Below, in pieces: positions 57,025-64,000 of a stretch of DNA of 64,000 nt. A program made the translations under genes and the position numbers. Within the stretch, counting starts at the first letter, position 1. Each line of letters starts with the position of its first letter. The notes below the pieces were generated by a model, which was not told the origin of the DNA, did no database searches, and saw only the letters and a program-made list of their open reading frames with translations. Source of the DNA: Lentisphaeria bacterium (GTDB lineage Bacteria; Verrucomicrobiota; Lentisphaeria; Victivallales; UBA1829); NCBI GenBank assembly GCA_017629515.1, contig JAGBXB010000054.1, positions 1 to 64,000 of the forward strand. Direction: 5' to 3'.

Positions 57025-57109
57025 GAAGCCCATCAGGGCTTCGCTTCATGGCACGCAGTGCCGCTTCATACGGCGCAGCCGTGTTTCATGCACCGCAGGT
57101 GCGCTTCAT
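57025..57109. repeat. Tandem mini-hairpin repeats with changing stems
   Basis: After a first hairpin, GAAGCCC-ATCA-GGGCTTC with GCTTCAT behind it (57025-57049), three units of exactly 20 bp follow: 57050-57069 (GGCAC-GCA-GTGCC), 57070-57089 (ACGGC-GCA-GCCGT), 57090-57109 (GCACC-GCA-GGTGC). Each has the same GCA loop and a GCTTCAT or GTTTCAT linker, but a different perfect stem. Sequence is not conserved in the stems, pairing is. It is not a CRISPR array, as no spacers are present. Confidence 0.85.
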
Positions 57110-57124
57110 AAAACCGCTTTTTCA

Positions 57125-57273
57125 GACTTGTCCCGCCGTAGCCTATGGCGAAGGAGGATAAAGCAGCACTATATTCATTCCACCATGAAGTATTGTTCCG
57201 CTATGCTCCACAACATGAAGCACTCACGATCGTCCGTATGACTTGTCCTCCGTAGCTCACAGAGCTACGAGGA
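57125..57273. repeat. Second part of the repeat element, two GACTTGTCC hairpins
   Basis: GACTTGTCC begins two similar hairpin segments, 57125-57158 and 57240-57273. The second has CGTAGCTC-ACA-GAGCTACG as a perfect stem enclosed by TCCT/AGGA; the first is shorter and imperfect. Between them lie AT-richer bases with ATGAAG and no gene. Together with the tandem hairpins this makes a composite non-coding repeat of about 250 bp. The rest of the gap up to the tRNA promoter at 57430 shows nothing else. Confidence 0.6.
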
Positions 57274-57429
57274 TGAAAAAATGAAAAACAAGAATTTTCC
57301 CATTTGTAATATATACCTCATACTGACATCATCTCCGTTTTGATCCCAAAATCTCCGATTCATCAGCAGCGATTCTGATCTATAACACAGAGGAATCTCA
57401 TAAAATTTAAAGTTTTTTCATTTCCGGGC

Positions 57430-57457
57430 TTGACTTTTCTATTTTCACATGTATATT
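57430..57457 (+). promoter_or_regulatory. Promoter of the tRNA-Glu pair
   Basis: TTGACT (57430-57435) and TATATT (57452-57457) are 16 bp apart, 20 bp before the first tRNA. Confidence 0.7.
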
Positions 57458-57477
57458 ATTTGCCATTGTAACGATCA

Positions 57478-57553
57478 GTTCCTATCGTCTAGAGGCCTAG
57501 GACACCAGGTTTTCATCCTGGTAACACGGGTTCGAATCCCGTTGGGAATGCCA
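57478..57553 (+). tRNA. tRNA-Glu (TTC anticodon)
   Basis: GTTCCTA (57478-57484) pairs with TGGGAAT (57543-57549). The anticodon stem CCAGG/CCTGG holds the loop TTTTCAT with TTC, and CCA is encoded at 57551-57553. Confidence 0.96.
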
Positions 57554-57570
57554 TTTATGTACCTGTGCCT

Positions 57571-57646
57571 GTTCTCATCGTCTAGAGGCCTAGGACACCA
57601 GGTTCTCATCCTGGTAACACGGGTTCGAATCCCGTTGGGAATGCCA
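57571..57646 (+). tRNA. tRNA-Glu (CTC anticodon)
   Basis: GTTCTCA pairs with TGGGAAT. The body is almost identical to the preceding tRNA, with the loop TTCTCAT giving the anticodon CTC. CCA is encoded at 57644-57646. It lies 17 bp after the first copy and looks like a duplicate that changed its anticodon. Confidence 0.96.
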
Positions 57647-57732
57647 TTTTTTCCCGAACATGGATTTATTCTTGACCATTGTTTGATTTTATTTTACCAC
57701 GACAAAAATCAGGCAGGATTCTTTTTCGGTTA

Positions 57733-57772
57733 TTGAAAAATAAAAAAATTGTGTTATTGTAAACAGCTGTTT
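57733..57772 (+). promoter_or_regulatory. Promoter and palindrome before the membrane protein gene
   Basis: TTGAAA (57733-57738) and TATTGT (57755-57760) are 16 bp apart, and the perfect 12-bp palindrome AAACAGCTGTTT (57761-57772) lies at the predicted transcription start. The palindrome may be an operator. Confidence 0.45.
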
Positions 57773-57884
57773 CAAAATTGCTGAAAAATCCAGATCATTT
57801 TACAAAATTTCTATTCAGAAACAAGTAATCCGGAAATCAGTCTTAATTTTATCTGAAATAACGCCCTTTAAGAGTGGAGAAAAA

Positions 57885-59543
57885 ATGATAACAGCAGGAT
57901 ACATTATTTGTGGAATATTTCTTTTTCTGATGACCGCTTTGAGTTTGTTTGGCTGGGGAACACTTCTTGGAAAAATTTGTAAAATCAAATTTTCAGATGA
58001 AAACAGACGGGAAGAAAAGATTCTTATGGGCTTTTTTATTCTGTTTTTGACTGCAAGTACATGGAATTTATTTTTGCCACTCGGGAAATTATTTGCAATT
58101 TTATTTCTTCTCACCGGATGTTTCCTGACATTAATTTACAGAAAAGAGGCAAAATGGAACAAACATGATCTCTGGCTTATTATTCCCTTATTCTTATTTT
58201 CCTTTTTTGCACTCGGCAAAACAACCGTTTATGATGCAATGCTTTATTACTACGATACGATCCAATGGATCAACGAATATGCGGTTATACCGGGTTTAGC
58301 GAATATACACGGACGTTTGGGATTCAATCAATTTTATTTTTACTTTCCGGCACTTCTGGAAGCAATCTTCCCCAATTATGGTATAAATCTTGCCAATCCA
58401 TTTCTGGGATTTCTGGCAATAAGTTTCTTTATCAGTTTAAGCAAAAATGCTTCCGCAAGATGGTTATCTGCATTGATGACAGGTTATATTGCTTCTTACA
58501 GTCTCCGGGGTGAACTTTCATCCGCATCCCCGGATACTGCCGCTACCTTTTTTATGCTGATCATGCTCACATCATTTACTTTGCAGCTTAAAGAAAAAAG
58601 AGACGACAAATTTCCGTTCTTTCTTTTTCTTGCAATCATTTGTGTTTTAACAAAACTTTCTCTTGCCGTTACGGCCGGAGGAATTGTATGCATCCTGTTT
58701 CTTCTGGAAAAAGAGAAGAGAAAAAGTTTGCTCTGCTGTTTACCTTTTGCGAGCATTTTAACTGGACTATGGATATTGCGCAGTATATATTTAACCGGTT
58801 ACTTTGTCTATCCGCTTATTTGGCCCAGTATTGCTGTCCCCTGGCGTTTATCCGGGGAAACGGTAAGCAATGAAGTTCTCAGCATTACAGGTTGGGCAAG
58901 AATGCCGGGGGAAAATTATCTTAATGCCGCTACACAGGGAATGTCATACTGGATCAAAAACTATTTTATGGAAAAAGGACACCTTTTTTTAACATATTTC
59001 CGTTGTTTTACAGCAGCTGTTGCGTTATGGTTATATTTTGCGGAAAAAAGAAGAGAAAATTTCATTAGACTTCTGCTCCTTTATTTACCACTTACAGCAG
59101 GCATTATCTTCTGGTGGTTTACTGCTCCGGATCCCCGTTTTGCTTATGCCATATTGATATTTTTTATTCTTTACCCCGTTGCTTCTGCATTTGAAAAATT
59201 CAATTGTTCCAATAAAGCATTACTGATAATTTCTATGACGATATTTTTGATTTTTTTCCCAACCCTTGCGGCTCCTGAATTTTTAAGGCAACTCTTTTCT
59301 ACAGGTTATTCCCCCCGACCGGAACGGAAATATGACACAAAAATATCTGATCACGGAGTTGTTTTGAATATAACATGGGATATGAAAAATGAAGAATTAA
59401 ATAAAAAAAATCTTGGTAAAAACTCATCTTCCAAAGTACCTTTACCCTCCTCACCTTACTACAATGCAAATTTAAAATTACTCGGCAATAATATTCAAGA
59501 TGGATTTACAGTACAAAAAGGCATTAAAACAACTGTAAAATAA
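57885..59543 (+). CDS. LIC_10190-like polytopic membrane protein
   Basis: 552 residues with GGAGAAAAA before the ATG. About twelve to thirteen hydrophobic helices and a large loop with YYDTIQWINEYAVIPGLANI and HGRLGFNQFYFYFPALLEA; this segment is characteristic of the LIC_10190 family of bacterial membrane proteins. The fold resembles GT39/GT83-like glycosyltransferases, so transfer of a sugar from a polyprenyl carrier is possible but not shown. It stands alone; AT-rich codon use is like the polysaccharide cluster. Confidence 0.6.
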   Translation: MITAGYIICGIFLFLMTALSLFGWGTLLGKICKIKFSDENRREEKILMGFFILFLTASTWNLFLPLGKLFAILFLLTGCFLTLIYRKEAKWNKHDLWLIIPLFLFSFFALGKTTVYDAMLYYYDTIQWINEYAVIPGLANIHGRLGFNQFYFYFPALLEAIFPNYGINLANPFLGFLAISFFISLSKNASARWLSALMTGYIASYSLRGELSSASPDTAATFFMLIMLTSFTLQLKEKRDDKFPFFLFLAIICVLTKLSLAVTAGGIVCILFLLEKEKRKSLLCCLPFASILTGLWILRSIYLTGYFVYPLIWPSIAVPWRLSGETVSNEVLSITGWARMPGENYLNAATQGMSYWIKNYFMEKGHLFLTYFRCFTAAVALWLYFAEKRRENFIRLLLLYLPLTAGIIFWWFTAPDPRFAYAILIFFILYPVASAFEKFNCSNKALLIISMTIFLIFFPTLAAPEFLRQLFSTGYSPRPERKYDTKISDHGVVLNITWDMKNEELNKKNLGKNSSSKVPLPSSPYYNANLKLLGNNIQDGFTVQKGIKTTVK

Positions 59544-59693
59544 AAAAATAACGGACAAAAGTAAAAAGAAATCTTTTATTTCTTTGTTTTGTGATGTTTT
59601 TTTTTGCTTCTTAAAGGCCTTTTTCCATTTAAAAAAATCTCTTCCGTGCTATATTATCTTATTATGATATATAAATACGGAGAGTCGGGAATA

Positions 59694-61877
59694 ATGAAAA
59701 GTACAGTTTTTCAATTGGGCGCAACTCTTTTTCAGGCAAATGGAGAAAAAGAATTTCTTGCAGAAAAAAACACCCCGGTATTCATGGCTGAAAATGCTTC
59801 TGTTACCGGAAAAATACAAAAGGATTTTACACCTGAAGGAATAGAATCTTTCCGGAGTTCTTTTTCAGTTTCCAAAGAAAAACAGGGCAGATTTTTTATT
59901 GATCTGCTCTTCCCCTCCTATCAGAAAGACTGGTTTATTTTCATCCCTTCCGCCTGCTATGACGGAAACAGGTTCACCCTTATCCCGGCCCCCCCCATGA
60001 AACTGTTTATGGTGGATTTCACTCCGGAAGATCCCCTTGATCCTCCTGTCACCATGTTGGAACTGCCCTCTCTGGACAATGGGTTCAACAGGCAGATCAC
60101 TGATGGCTCTGCGCCGGTAGTGGGAATCTGGAAAAAGAATGAAAATGAGGCTGTTTTTCTCTCCTTTGAACAGGGAACAAGTCTTGGTTTCCACGGGATC
60201 GAAATGCAGGTAAATGAAGATAATGCGTTGAAAATACGCCTTTCCATCCCCTCTTTACGCAGAAAAGTATTCCCCATTTGCAAAAATCTGGATACTCCTG
60301 CCCGTCTTGTTGCAGGTACAGAAATTGAAACAGCTTTCCAGATCCGGAAGTATGAAGTAAAAGATTTTGCTTCTTTCTACCGATTCTTTGCGGAGATCCG
60401 CAATAAATTCCCGGAACAGAAGGAATATTGCAATACCCGTTCTTTCTCCCATGCGGCAGATATCATGATGGAGCATTTCAACAAAGACAGATGGAATGAA
60501 AAATGGGGCTTTTACGGCAAAAGTATCAAGAATAATATGAGAGTTGATTTCGGCTGGGTCTCCTTTGTGGAACTTCCTGCCATTCTTGTCCGTGGCGGGG
60601 AGGAAGAAACGGAAAGAGTCTGTAAACAACTTACCGGATATTTTGAAAATGCCCCCCGGGAAAGCGGCCTTTTCCATCCGGCAGTACAGGAACGGGATGG
60701 CGTTCTTTCCTATGAACACTCTTTTGTGCAGAGAAGTCTTCCATCCTTCCCCCGGCCCTGGGGGTATCTGCGTCATCAGTGCGAATCCCTTCTCACCTGC
60801 CTGAAATGTCTGATGATCCTTGAAGAAAAAGGCAGAAACATTCCGGAAAACTGGAAAAACGCTCTTACCGGATTGGCTGATGCGTTGCAGGGGATCTGGG
60901 AAAAATACGGTCAGCTGGGCTTTATGGTGGACTTGGAGACAAAAGAGATCCTCTGCGGAAATTCCGACAGCGGCTGTACTGCTCCCGCAGCATTGCTTCT
61001 TGCTTCAAAATATCTGGGAAGAAAAGATTTTTACCATACGGCACTGGAAATGGGGGATTTTTATCTTGCACGGCTGAATAAATATGGCTATACCTTTGGC
61101 GGCCCGGGGGACGCTCTTATGGCTCCCGACAGTGAATCCGCCTTTGCCATGCTGGAAATGTTTACCCTTCTTTATGAAGATACGCAGGATGAAAAATGGC
61201 TTTCCGCCGCTGAATTTTCTGCGGACTACTGTTCCAGCTGGACTCCTGCCGTTGCATGGAAGTTTCCGGAAAACTCCCTCTTTGACCGCATGAAGATCGA
61301 CTGCCGCGGGGCAGTTCAGGCAAACTTGCAGAATCAGCATGGAGCTCCCGGCCCCTGCACACTTTCCGCATCGGCTTTGATGAGATTGTACTGTTATACC
61401 GGCAAAGAGCGTTTCCTGCTGCTTTTACAGGAAATCGCCCATAACTGTGTGCAGTATATTTCCACAAAAGATCATCCCATGCGTTGCGATGCGACAGGAA
61501 AAGAACTGGAATACGGGGCGATCTGTGAAAAAGTCTTCTTCCAGGATTACAGCGGTCAGCAGGGGGACAATCCCAGTTATGACGGCGGCTGGACGGAAAG
61601 CAGTGTACTGCTTACCATTACCGAAGATCCGGGCATACTCTGGGATCTGGAAAAGAACAAAGTCTTTGTTCTTGACCATGTGGAAGCAGAGATTTGCAAC
61701 AGCGGTATAAAGGTGAAAAACCCTCTTTCCTATCCTGTTTCTGTTACCTGCAAGATTCTGGATAAGGAAGCACGCATCCCCTCTCTGGAAAAAGGTTTGT
61801 TCCCCTGTAACGCATATAAACAACTCACCCTTGCTCCGGGGGAGACAAAAACTTTTACTGCACTGGAATTGAAATAA
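59694..61877 (+). CDS. Uncharacterised glycosidase-like protein (six-hairpin-type barrel)
   Basis: The start at 59694 (GGGAATA) follows an extended -10 at 59650 and gives 727 residues. I do not recognise a named GH family. The N-terminal third (to about 220) looks like a beta sandwich, and the rest like an alpha/alpha barrel with segments such as GFMVDLETKEILCGNSDSGC, APAALLLASKYLGRKDFYHT, GGPGDALMAPDSESAFAMLE and SYDGGWTESS. No signal peptide is seen. A role as intracellular glycosidase is inferred from the repeated helical hairpins and the surroundings. gpmI starts 24 bp downstream. Confidence 0.6.
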   Translation: MKSTVFQLGATLFQANGEKEFLAEKNTPVFMAENASVTGKIQKDFTPEGIESFRSSFSVSKEKQGRFFIDLLFPSYQKDWFIFIPSACYDGNRFTLIPAPPMKLFMVDFTPEDPLDPPVTMLELPSLDNGFNRQITDGSAPVVGIWKKNENEAVFLSFEQGTSLGFHGIEMQVNEDNALKIRLSIPSLRRKVFPICKNLDTPARLVAGTEIETAFQIRKYEVKDFASFYRFFAEIRNKFPEQKEYCNTRSFSHAADIMMEHFNKDRWNEKWGFYGKSIKNNMRVDFGWVSFVELPAILVRGGEEETERVCKQLTGYFENAPRESGLFHPAVQERDGVLSYEHSFVQRSLPSFPRPWGYLRHQCESLLTCLKCLMILEEKGRNIPENWKNALTGLADALQGIWEKYGQLGFMVDLETKEILCGNSDSGCTAPAALLLASKYLGRKDFYHTALEMGDFYLARLNKYGYTFGGPGDALMAPDSESAFAMLEMFTLLYEDTQDEKWLSAAEFSADYCSSWTPAVAWKFPENSLFDRMKIDCRGAVQANLQNQHGAPGPCTLSASALMRLYCYTGKERFLLLLQEIAHNCVQYISTKDHPMRCDATGKELEYGAICEKVFFQDYSGQQGDNPSYDGGWTESSVLLTITEDPGILWDLEKNKVFVLDHVEAEICNSGIKVKNPLSYPVSVTCKILDKEARIPSLEKGLFPCNAYKQLTLAPGETKTFTALELK

Positions 61878-61901
61878 ATAAACCTAACGAAAGGAAATAT
61901 T

Positions 61902-63548
61902 ATGTTGGAAAGTCTGAAAAAAAATCCCGCTTTCACCAAAAGACGGGGACCGGTTGTATTGATGATCATGGATGGCGTGGGCATTGGAAAATATGCCGAA
62001 GGGGATGCAGTTCTGGATTCCCCCACTCCTTTCCTGCACAAACTTATGAAAGAAGAACCCATGACCCTTCTCAAAGCCCATGGTACTGCTGTGGGACTGC
62101 CCTCCGATGATGATATGGGCAACAGTGAAGTAGGACACAATGCCATGGGTTGCGGAAGAGTTTTCGCCCAGGGCGCAAAACTGGTCACCCAGGCTATTGA
62201 AACCGGCAAAATGTTTGAAGGAGCCACCTGGAAAAAGATCGTGGATAAAGTCAACAATGCTTCTTCCACACTTCATTTCATCGGACTCTTTTCCGATGGA
62301 AATGTCCACAGTAATATAGCCCACCTTAAAGGCATGATCGAACAGGCAAAGAAAGACGGCGTCAAATGCGTGCGTATCCATACTCTCCTTGACGGCCGTG
62401 ACGTGCCTGAAACTTCCGCCCTTGATTATATCGATCCCTTTGAAGAATATCTCAAAAATCTGGGGGAAGATTATGCCATTGCCTCCGGCGGCGGCCGCAT
62501 GACCATTACCATGGACCGTTACGGTGCCAACTGGGATATGGTCAAACAGGGTTGGGCTACCCATGTGAAAGGGGAAGGCAGATTCTTTGCTTCCGCCCAT
62601 GAAGCTGTGGAAACATTGCGTGCTGAAAGTAAAGCCATTGACCAGGATCTTCCTGCATTTGTGATCTCCAGAGACGGCAAAACTCCTCTGGGAGCCATCA
62701 AAGACGGCGATGCAGTCATCTACTTCAACTTCCGCGGTGACCGTGCCATTGAGATCAGTCAGGCCTTCGATCAGGGGGATGAATTTGACAAGTTCGACAG
62801 AGGGGCAAAGCCCGATGTACTGTATGCCGGTATGATGGAATATGACGGAGACTTGCACATCCCCAACAACTTCCTTGTAAATCCCCCGGAAATCGACCGG
62901 ACTCTGGATGAATATCTCTGCTCTTCCTCCATCCGTCAGTTTGCCGTAAGCGAAACCCAGAAATACGGTCATGTGACCTACTTCTTCAATGGTAACCGTT
63001 CCGGAAAATTCGATGAAGCAGCTGAAGAATATGTGGAAGTCAAATCCGATGTGGTTCCCTTTGAACAGCGTCCCTGGATGAAATGTGCGGAAATCACCGA
63101 TATCGTCTGCGATACCATCAAAGAAGGCAAATTTGATTTCATCCGTCTCAACTACCCCAACGGGGATATGGTGGGTCATACCGGAGATTATCAGGCTGTC
63201 CAGGTCTCCATGGGCGCATTGGATCTCTGTCTGAAACGGGTCTATGATGCGGTTACTGCCGCAGGCGGTGTCCTTGTCATCACCGCCGACCACGGAAACG
63301 CCGACGATATGTATGAACACAATAAGGACGGTTCTGTGAAACGGGGCAAAGACGGTGCCATCAAACGTAAAACCAGTCACTCCCTCAATCCTGTTCCCTG
63401 TATCATCTATGACCCGGAATACAAAGAGGACTATTCCAAAGAACTCAATACCGGTCTCGGGATCAGTTCTGTTGCCGCAACCTGCATGTGTCTGCTTGGA
63501 CTCGTTCCTCCCGCAGATTATGATAAAGCGGTCATCAATGTAAAATAA
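61902..63548 (+). CDS. gpmI: 2,3-bisphosphoglycerate-independent phosphoglycerate mutase
   Basis: 548 residues, slightly longer than usual (about 510). The alkaline-phosphatase-type core is complete: LMIMDGVGIG with the first metal Asp, DDMGNSEVGHNAMGCGRV with the phosphoserine near residue 74, HTLLDGRDVPETSAL, and the C-terminal VITADHGNADDM metal site. It interconverts 3- and 2-phosphoglycerate in glycolysis. GAAAGGAAATATT precedes the ATG. A few extra residues lie between VYDAV and the end. Confidence 0.94.
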   Translation: MLESLKKNPAFTKRRGPVVLMIMDGVGIGKYAEGDAVLDSPTPFLHKLMKEEPMTLLKAHGTAVGLPSDDDMGNSEVGHNAMGCGRVFAQGAKLVTQAIETGKMFEGATWKKIVDKVNNASSTLHFIGLFSDGNVHSNIAHLKGMIEQAKKDGVKCVRIHTLLDGRDVPETSALDYIDPFEEYLKNLGEDYAIASGGGRMTITMDRYGANWDMVKQGWATHVKGEGRFFASAHEAVETLRAESKAIDQDLPAFVISRDGKTPLGAIKDGDAVIYFNFRGDRAIEISQAFDQGDEFDKFDRGAKPDVLYAGMMEYDGDLHIPNNFLVNPPEIDRTLDEYLCSSSIRQFAVSETQKYGHVTYFFNGNRSGKFDEAAEEYVEVKSDVVPFEQRPWMKCAEITDIVCDTIKEGKFDFIRLNYPNGDMVGHTGDYQAVQVSMGALDLCLKRVYDAVTAAGGVLVITADHGNADDMYEHNKDGSVKRGKDGAIKRKTSHSLNPVPCIIYDPEYKEDYSKELNTGLGISSVAATCMCLLGLVPPADYDKAVINVK

Positions 63549-63556
63549 AAGTCCTC

Positions 63557-63579
63557 CGGGTACGGTTCTTCCGTACCCG
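63557..63579. other. Hairpin between gpmI and polA
   Basis: CGGGTACGG and CCGTACCCG form a 9-bp stem with loop TTCTT. No T-run follows, so it is not a typical terminator. It ends 20 bp before the next ATG and could stabilise or process the messenger. Confidence 0.5.
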
Positions 63580-63599
63580 TTCAAAAAGAAAGGTTTGTC

Positions 63600-64000
63600 A
63601 TGGTTTCAGAAAACAGCGGAAAAAAGCCCCTTCTTCTTGTGGATGCTTATTCCCAGATCTACCGGGGATTTTATGCGGTACGCTCTTTAAGCAATTCAAA
63701 GGGCCTGCCCTCCAATGCTGTTTTTGCCATGGCAAAACTTCTTTTGAGACTGGAAAAAGAGTATCCTGCTTTCGACGGGGCATTTGTTTTTGATAAAGGA
63801 AAAATAGAAAAACGCCTTGCCGTTGCCCCGGATTATAAAGCAAACCGCCCCCCCATGCCGGAGGAACTGAAAATACAGATCCCTTATATCCGGGATCTTA
63901 TCCGTGCTTTCGGCTGGAATATTATTGAATATGAAGGCTATGAAGCCGATGACCTTATGGGGGCAATGGCAAAATCTTTTGACGGAAGAAAAGTATTGAT
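63600..64000 (+). CDS. polA: DNA polymerase I-like 5'-3' exonuclease domain, N-terminal part
   Basis: The reading frame from 63600 (AAAGG upstream) runs off the right edge after about 133 residues. LLLVDAYSQIYRGFYAVRSL, NSKGLPSNAVFAMAKLLLRL, APDYKANRPPMPEEL and EYEGYEADDLMGAMA match the FEN-type 5'-3' exonuclease of PolA, with the conserved Asp residues. Whether the polymerase domain follows is not visible; a stand-alone exonuclease is the alternative. It lies 51 bp after gpmI. Confidence 0.82.
   Translation, partial: MVSENSGKKPLLLVDAYSQIYRGFYAVRSLSNSKGLPSNAVFAMAKLLLRLEKEYPAFDGAFVFDKGKIEKRLAVAPDYKANRPPMPEELKIQIPYIRDLIRAFGWNIIEYEGYEADDLMGAMAKSFDGRKVL

Noticed and set aside
57025-57109. CRISPR array
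   Set aside because: The repeated parts are only linkers and loops, the stems differ and there are no spacers of 30 bp or cas genes.
57449-57736. Open frame across the two tRNA-Glu genes
   Set aside because: It is an effect of the nearly identical tRNA sequences and has no coding features.
61884-63584. Minus-strand open frame of over 500 codons opposite gpmI
   Set aside because: The plus-strand gene has all catalytic motifs of the phosphoglycerate mutase; the opposite frame has no known motif.

Overview
The window most likely comes from an anaerobic, gut-type member of the Lentisphaerota (Victivallales-like), in the PVC group. The evidence is indirect: type II pseudopilin-like proteins with the [16 protein letters not shown] signal sit directly upstream of large secreted DUF4838 glycoside-hydrolase-like proteins (twice), there are many glycan genes (GH2, GH29, an uncharacterised six-hairpin-type protein, Gfo/Idh/MocA oxidoreductases, a sugar isomerase/epimerase), several cysteine-rich redox proteins, and no respiratory genes. 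No rRNA is present, so the assignment is inference.

Layout. 1-10.1 kb: edge of an M55 D-aminopeptidase gene, a TetR regulator with a C_GCAxxG_C_C redox protein, an oxidoreductase/epimerase/oxidoreductase operon, a MATE exporter, a YuiF/NhaC-type transporter, and two AraC regulators. 10.2-18.2 kb: an AraC-linked pseudopilin with a duplicated prepilin signal, a DUF4838 protein, a neutral-ceramidase-like protein, a NusG/RfaH-type paralogue and a two-gene GT39-like membrane protein. 18.5-24.4 kb: an AT-rich surface-polysaccharide operon on the minus strand (flippase, pyruvyl transferase, GT2, polymerase-like, GT4). 24.8-28.8 kb: three tandem QueG-like Fe-S proteins with a U32-like protein, divergent from a LacI regulator followed by glmM and rsmE. 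32-36 kb: hemW and an NtrB/NtrC-like sigma-54 two-component system. 36.2-40.3 kb: a homologue of the Anabaena sensory rhodopsin transducer, a second pseudopilin and a second DUF4838 protein. 40.6-45.2 kb: tRNA-Thr, an acyltransferase-like gene and a LacZ-like GH2. 45.2-46.5 kb: a gene-poor stretch with two inverted ~130-bp repeat copies and a rod-shaped structured RNA candidate. 47-54.4 kb: an addAB-type recombination operon overlapping an AraC gene, divergent from a GH29 fucosidase. 55.9-64 kb: ispE, tRNA-Pro, a tandem mini-hairpin repeat element, two tRNA-Glu, a LIC_10190-like membrane protein, a glycosidase-like protein, gpmI and the start of a polA-like gene.

How the parts fit. The common theme is local regulation of glycan use: AraC and LacI regulators are divergent from or next to hydrolase and transport genes, and several promoter pairs overlap around palindromes or direct repeats. 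The most unusual items are the pseudopilin with two prepilin signals 59 codons apart, the nested-stem RNA near 46.2-46.4 kb, the tandem 20-bp hairpin repeats at 57.0-57.1 kb, the triplet of QueG-like proteins, and the rhodopsin-transducer homologue placed in a polysaccharide module. All starts, promoters and folds were judged by eye from the sequence; no database search or folding program was run.
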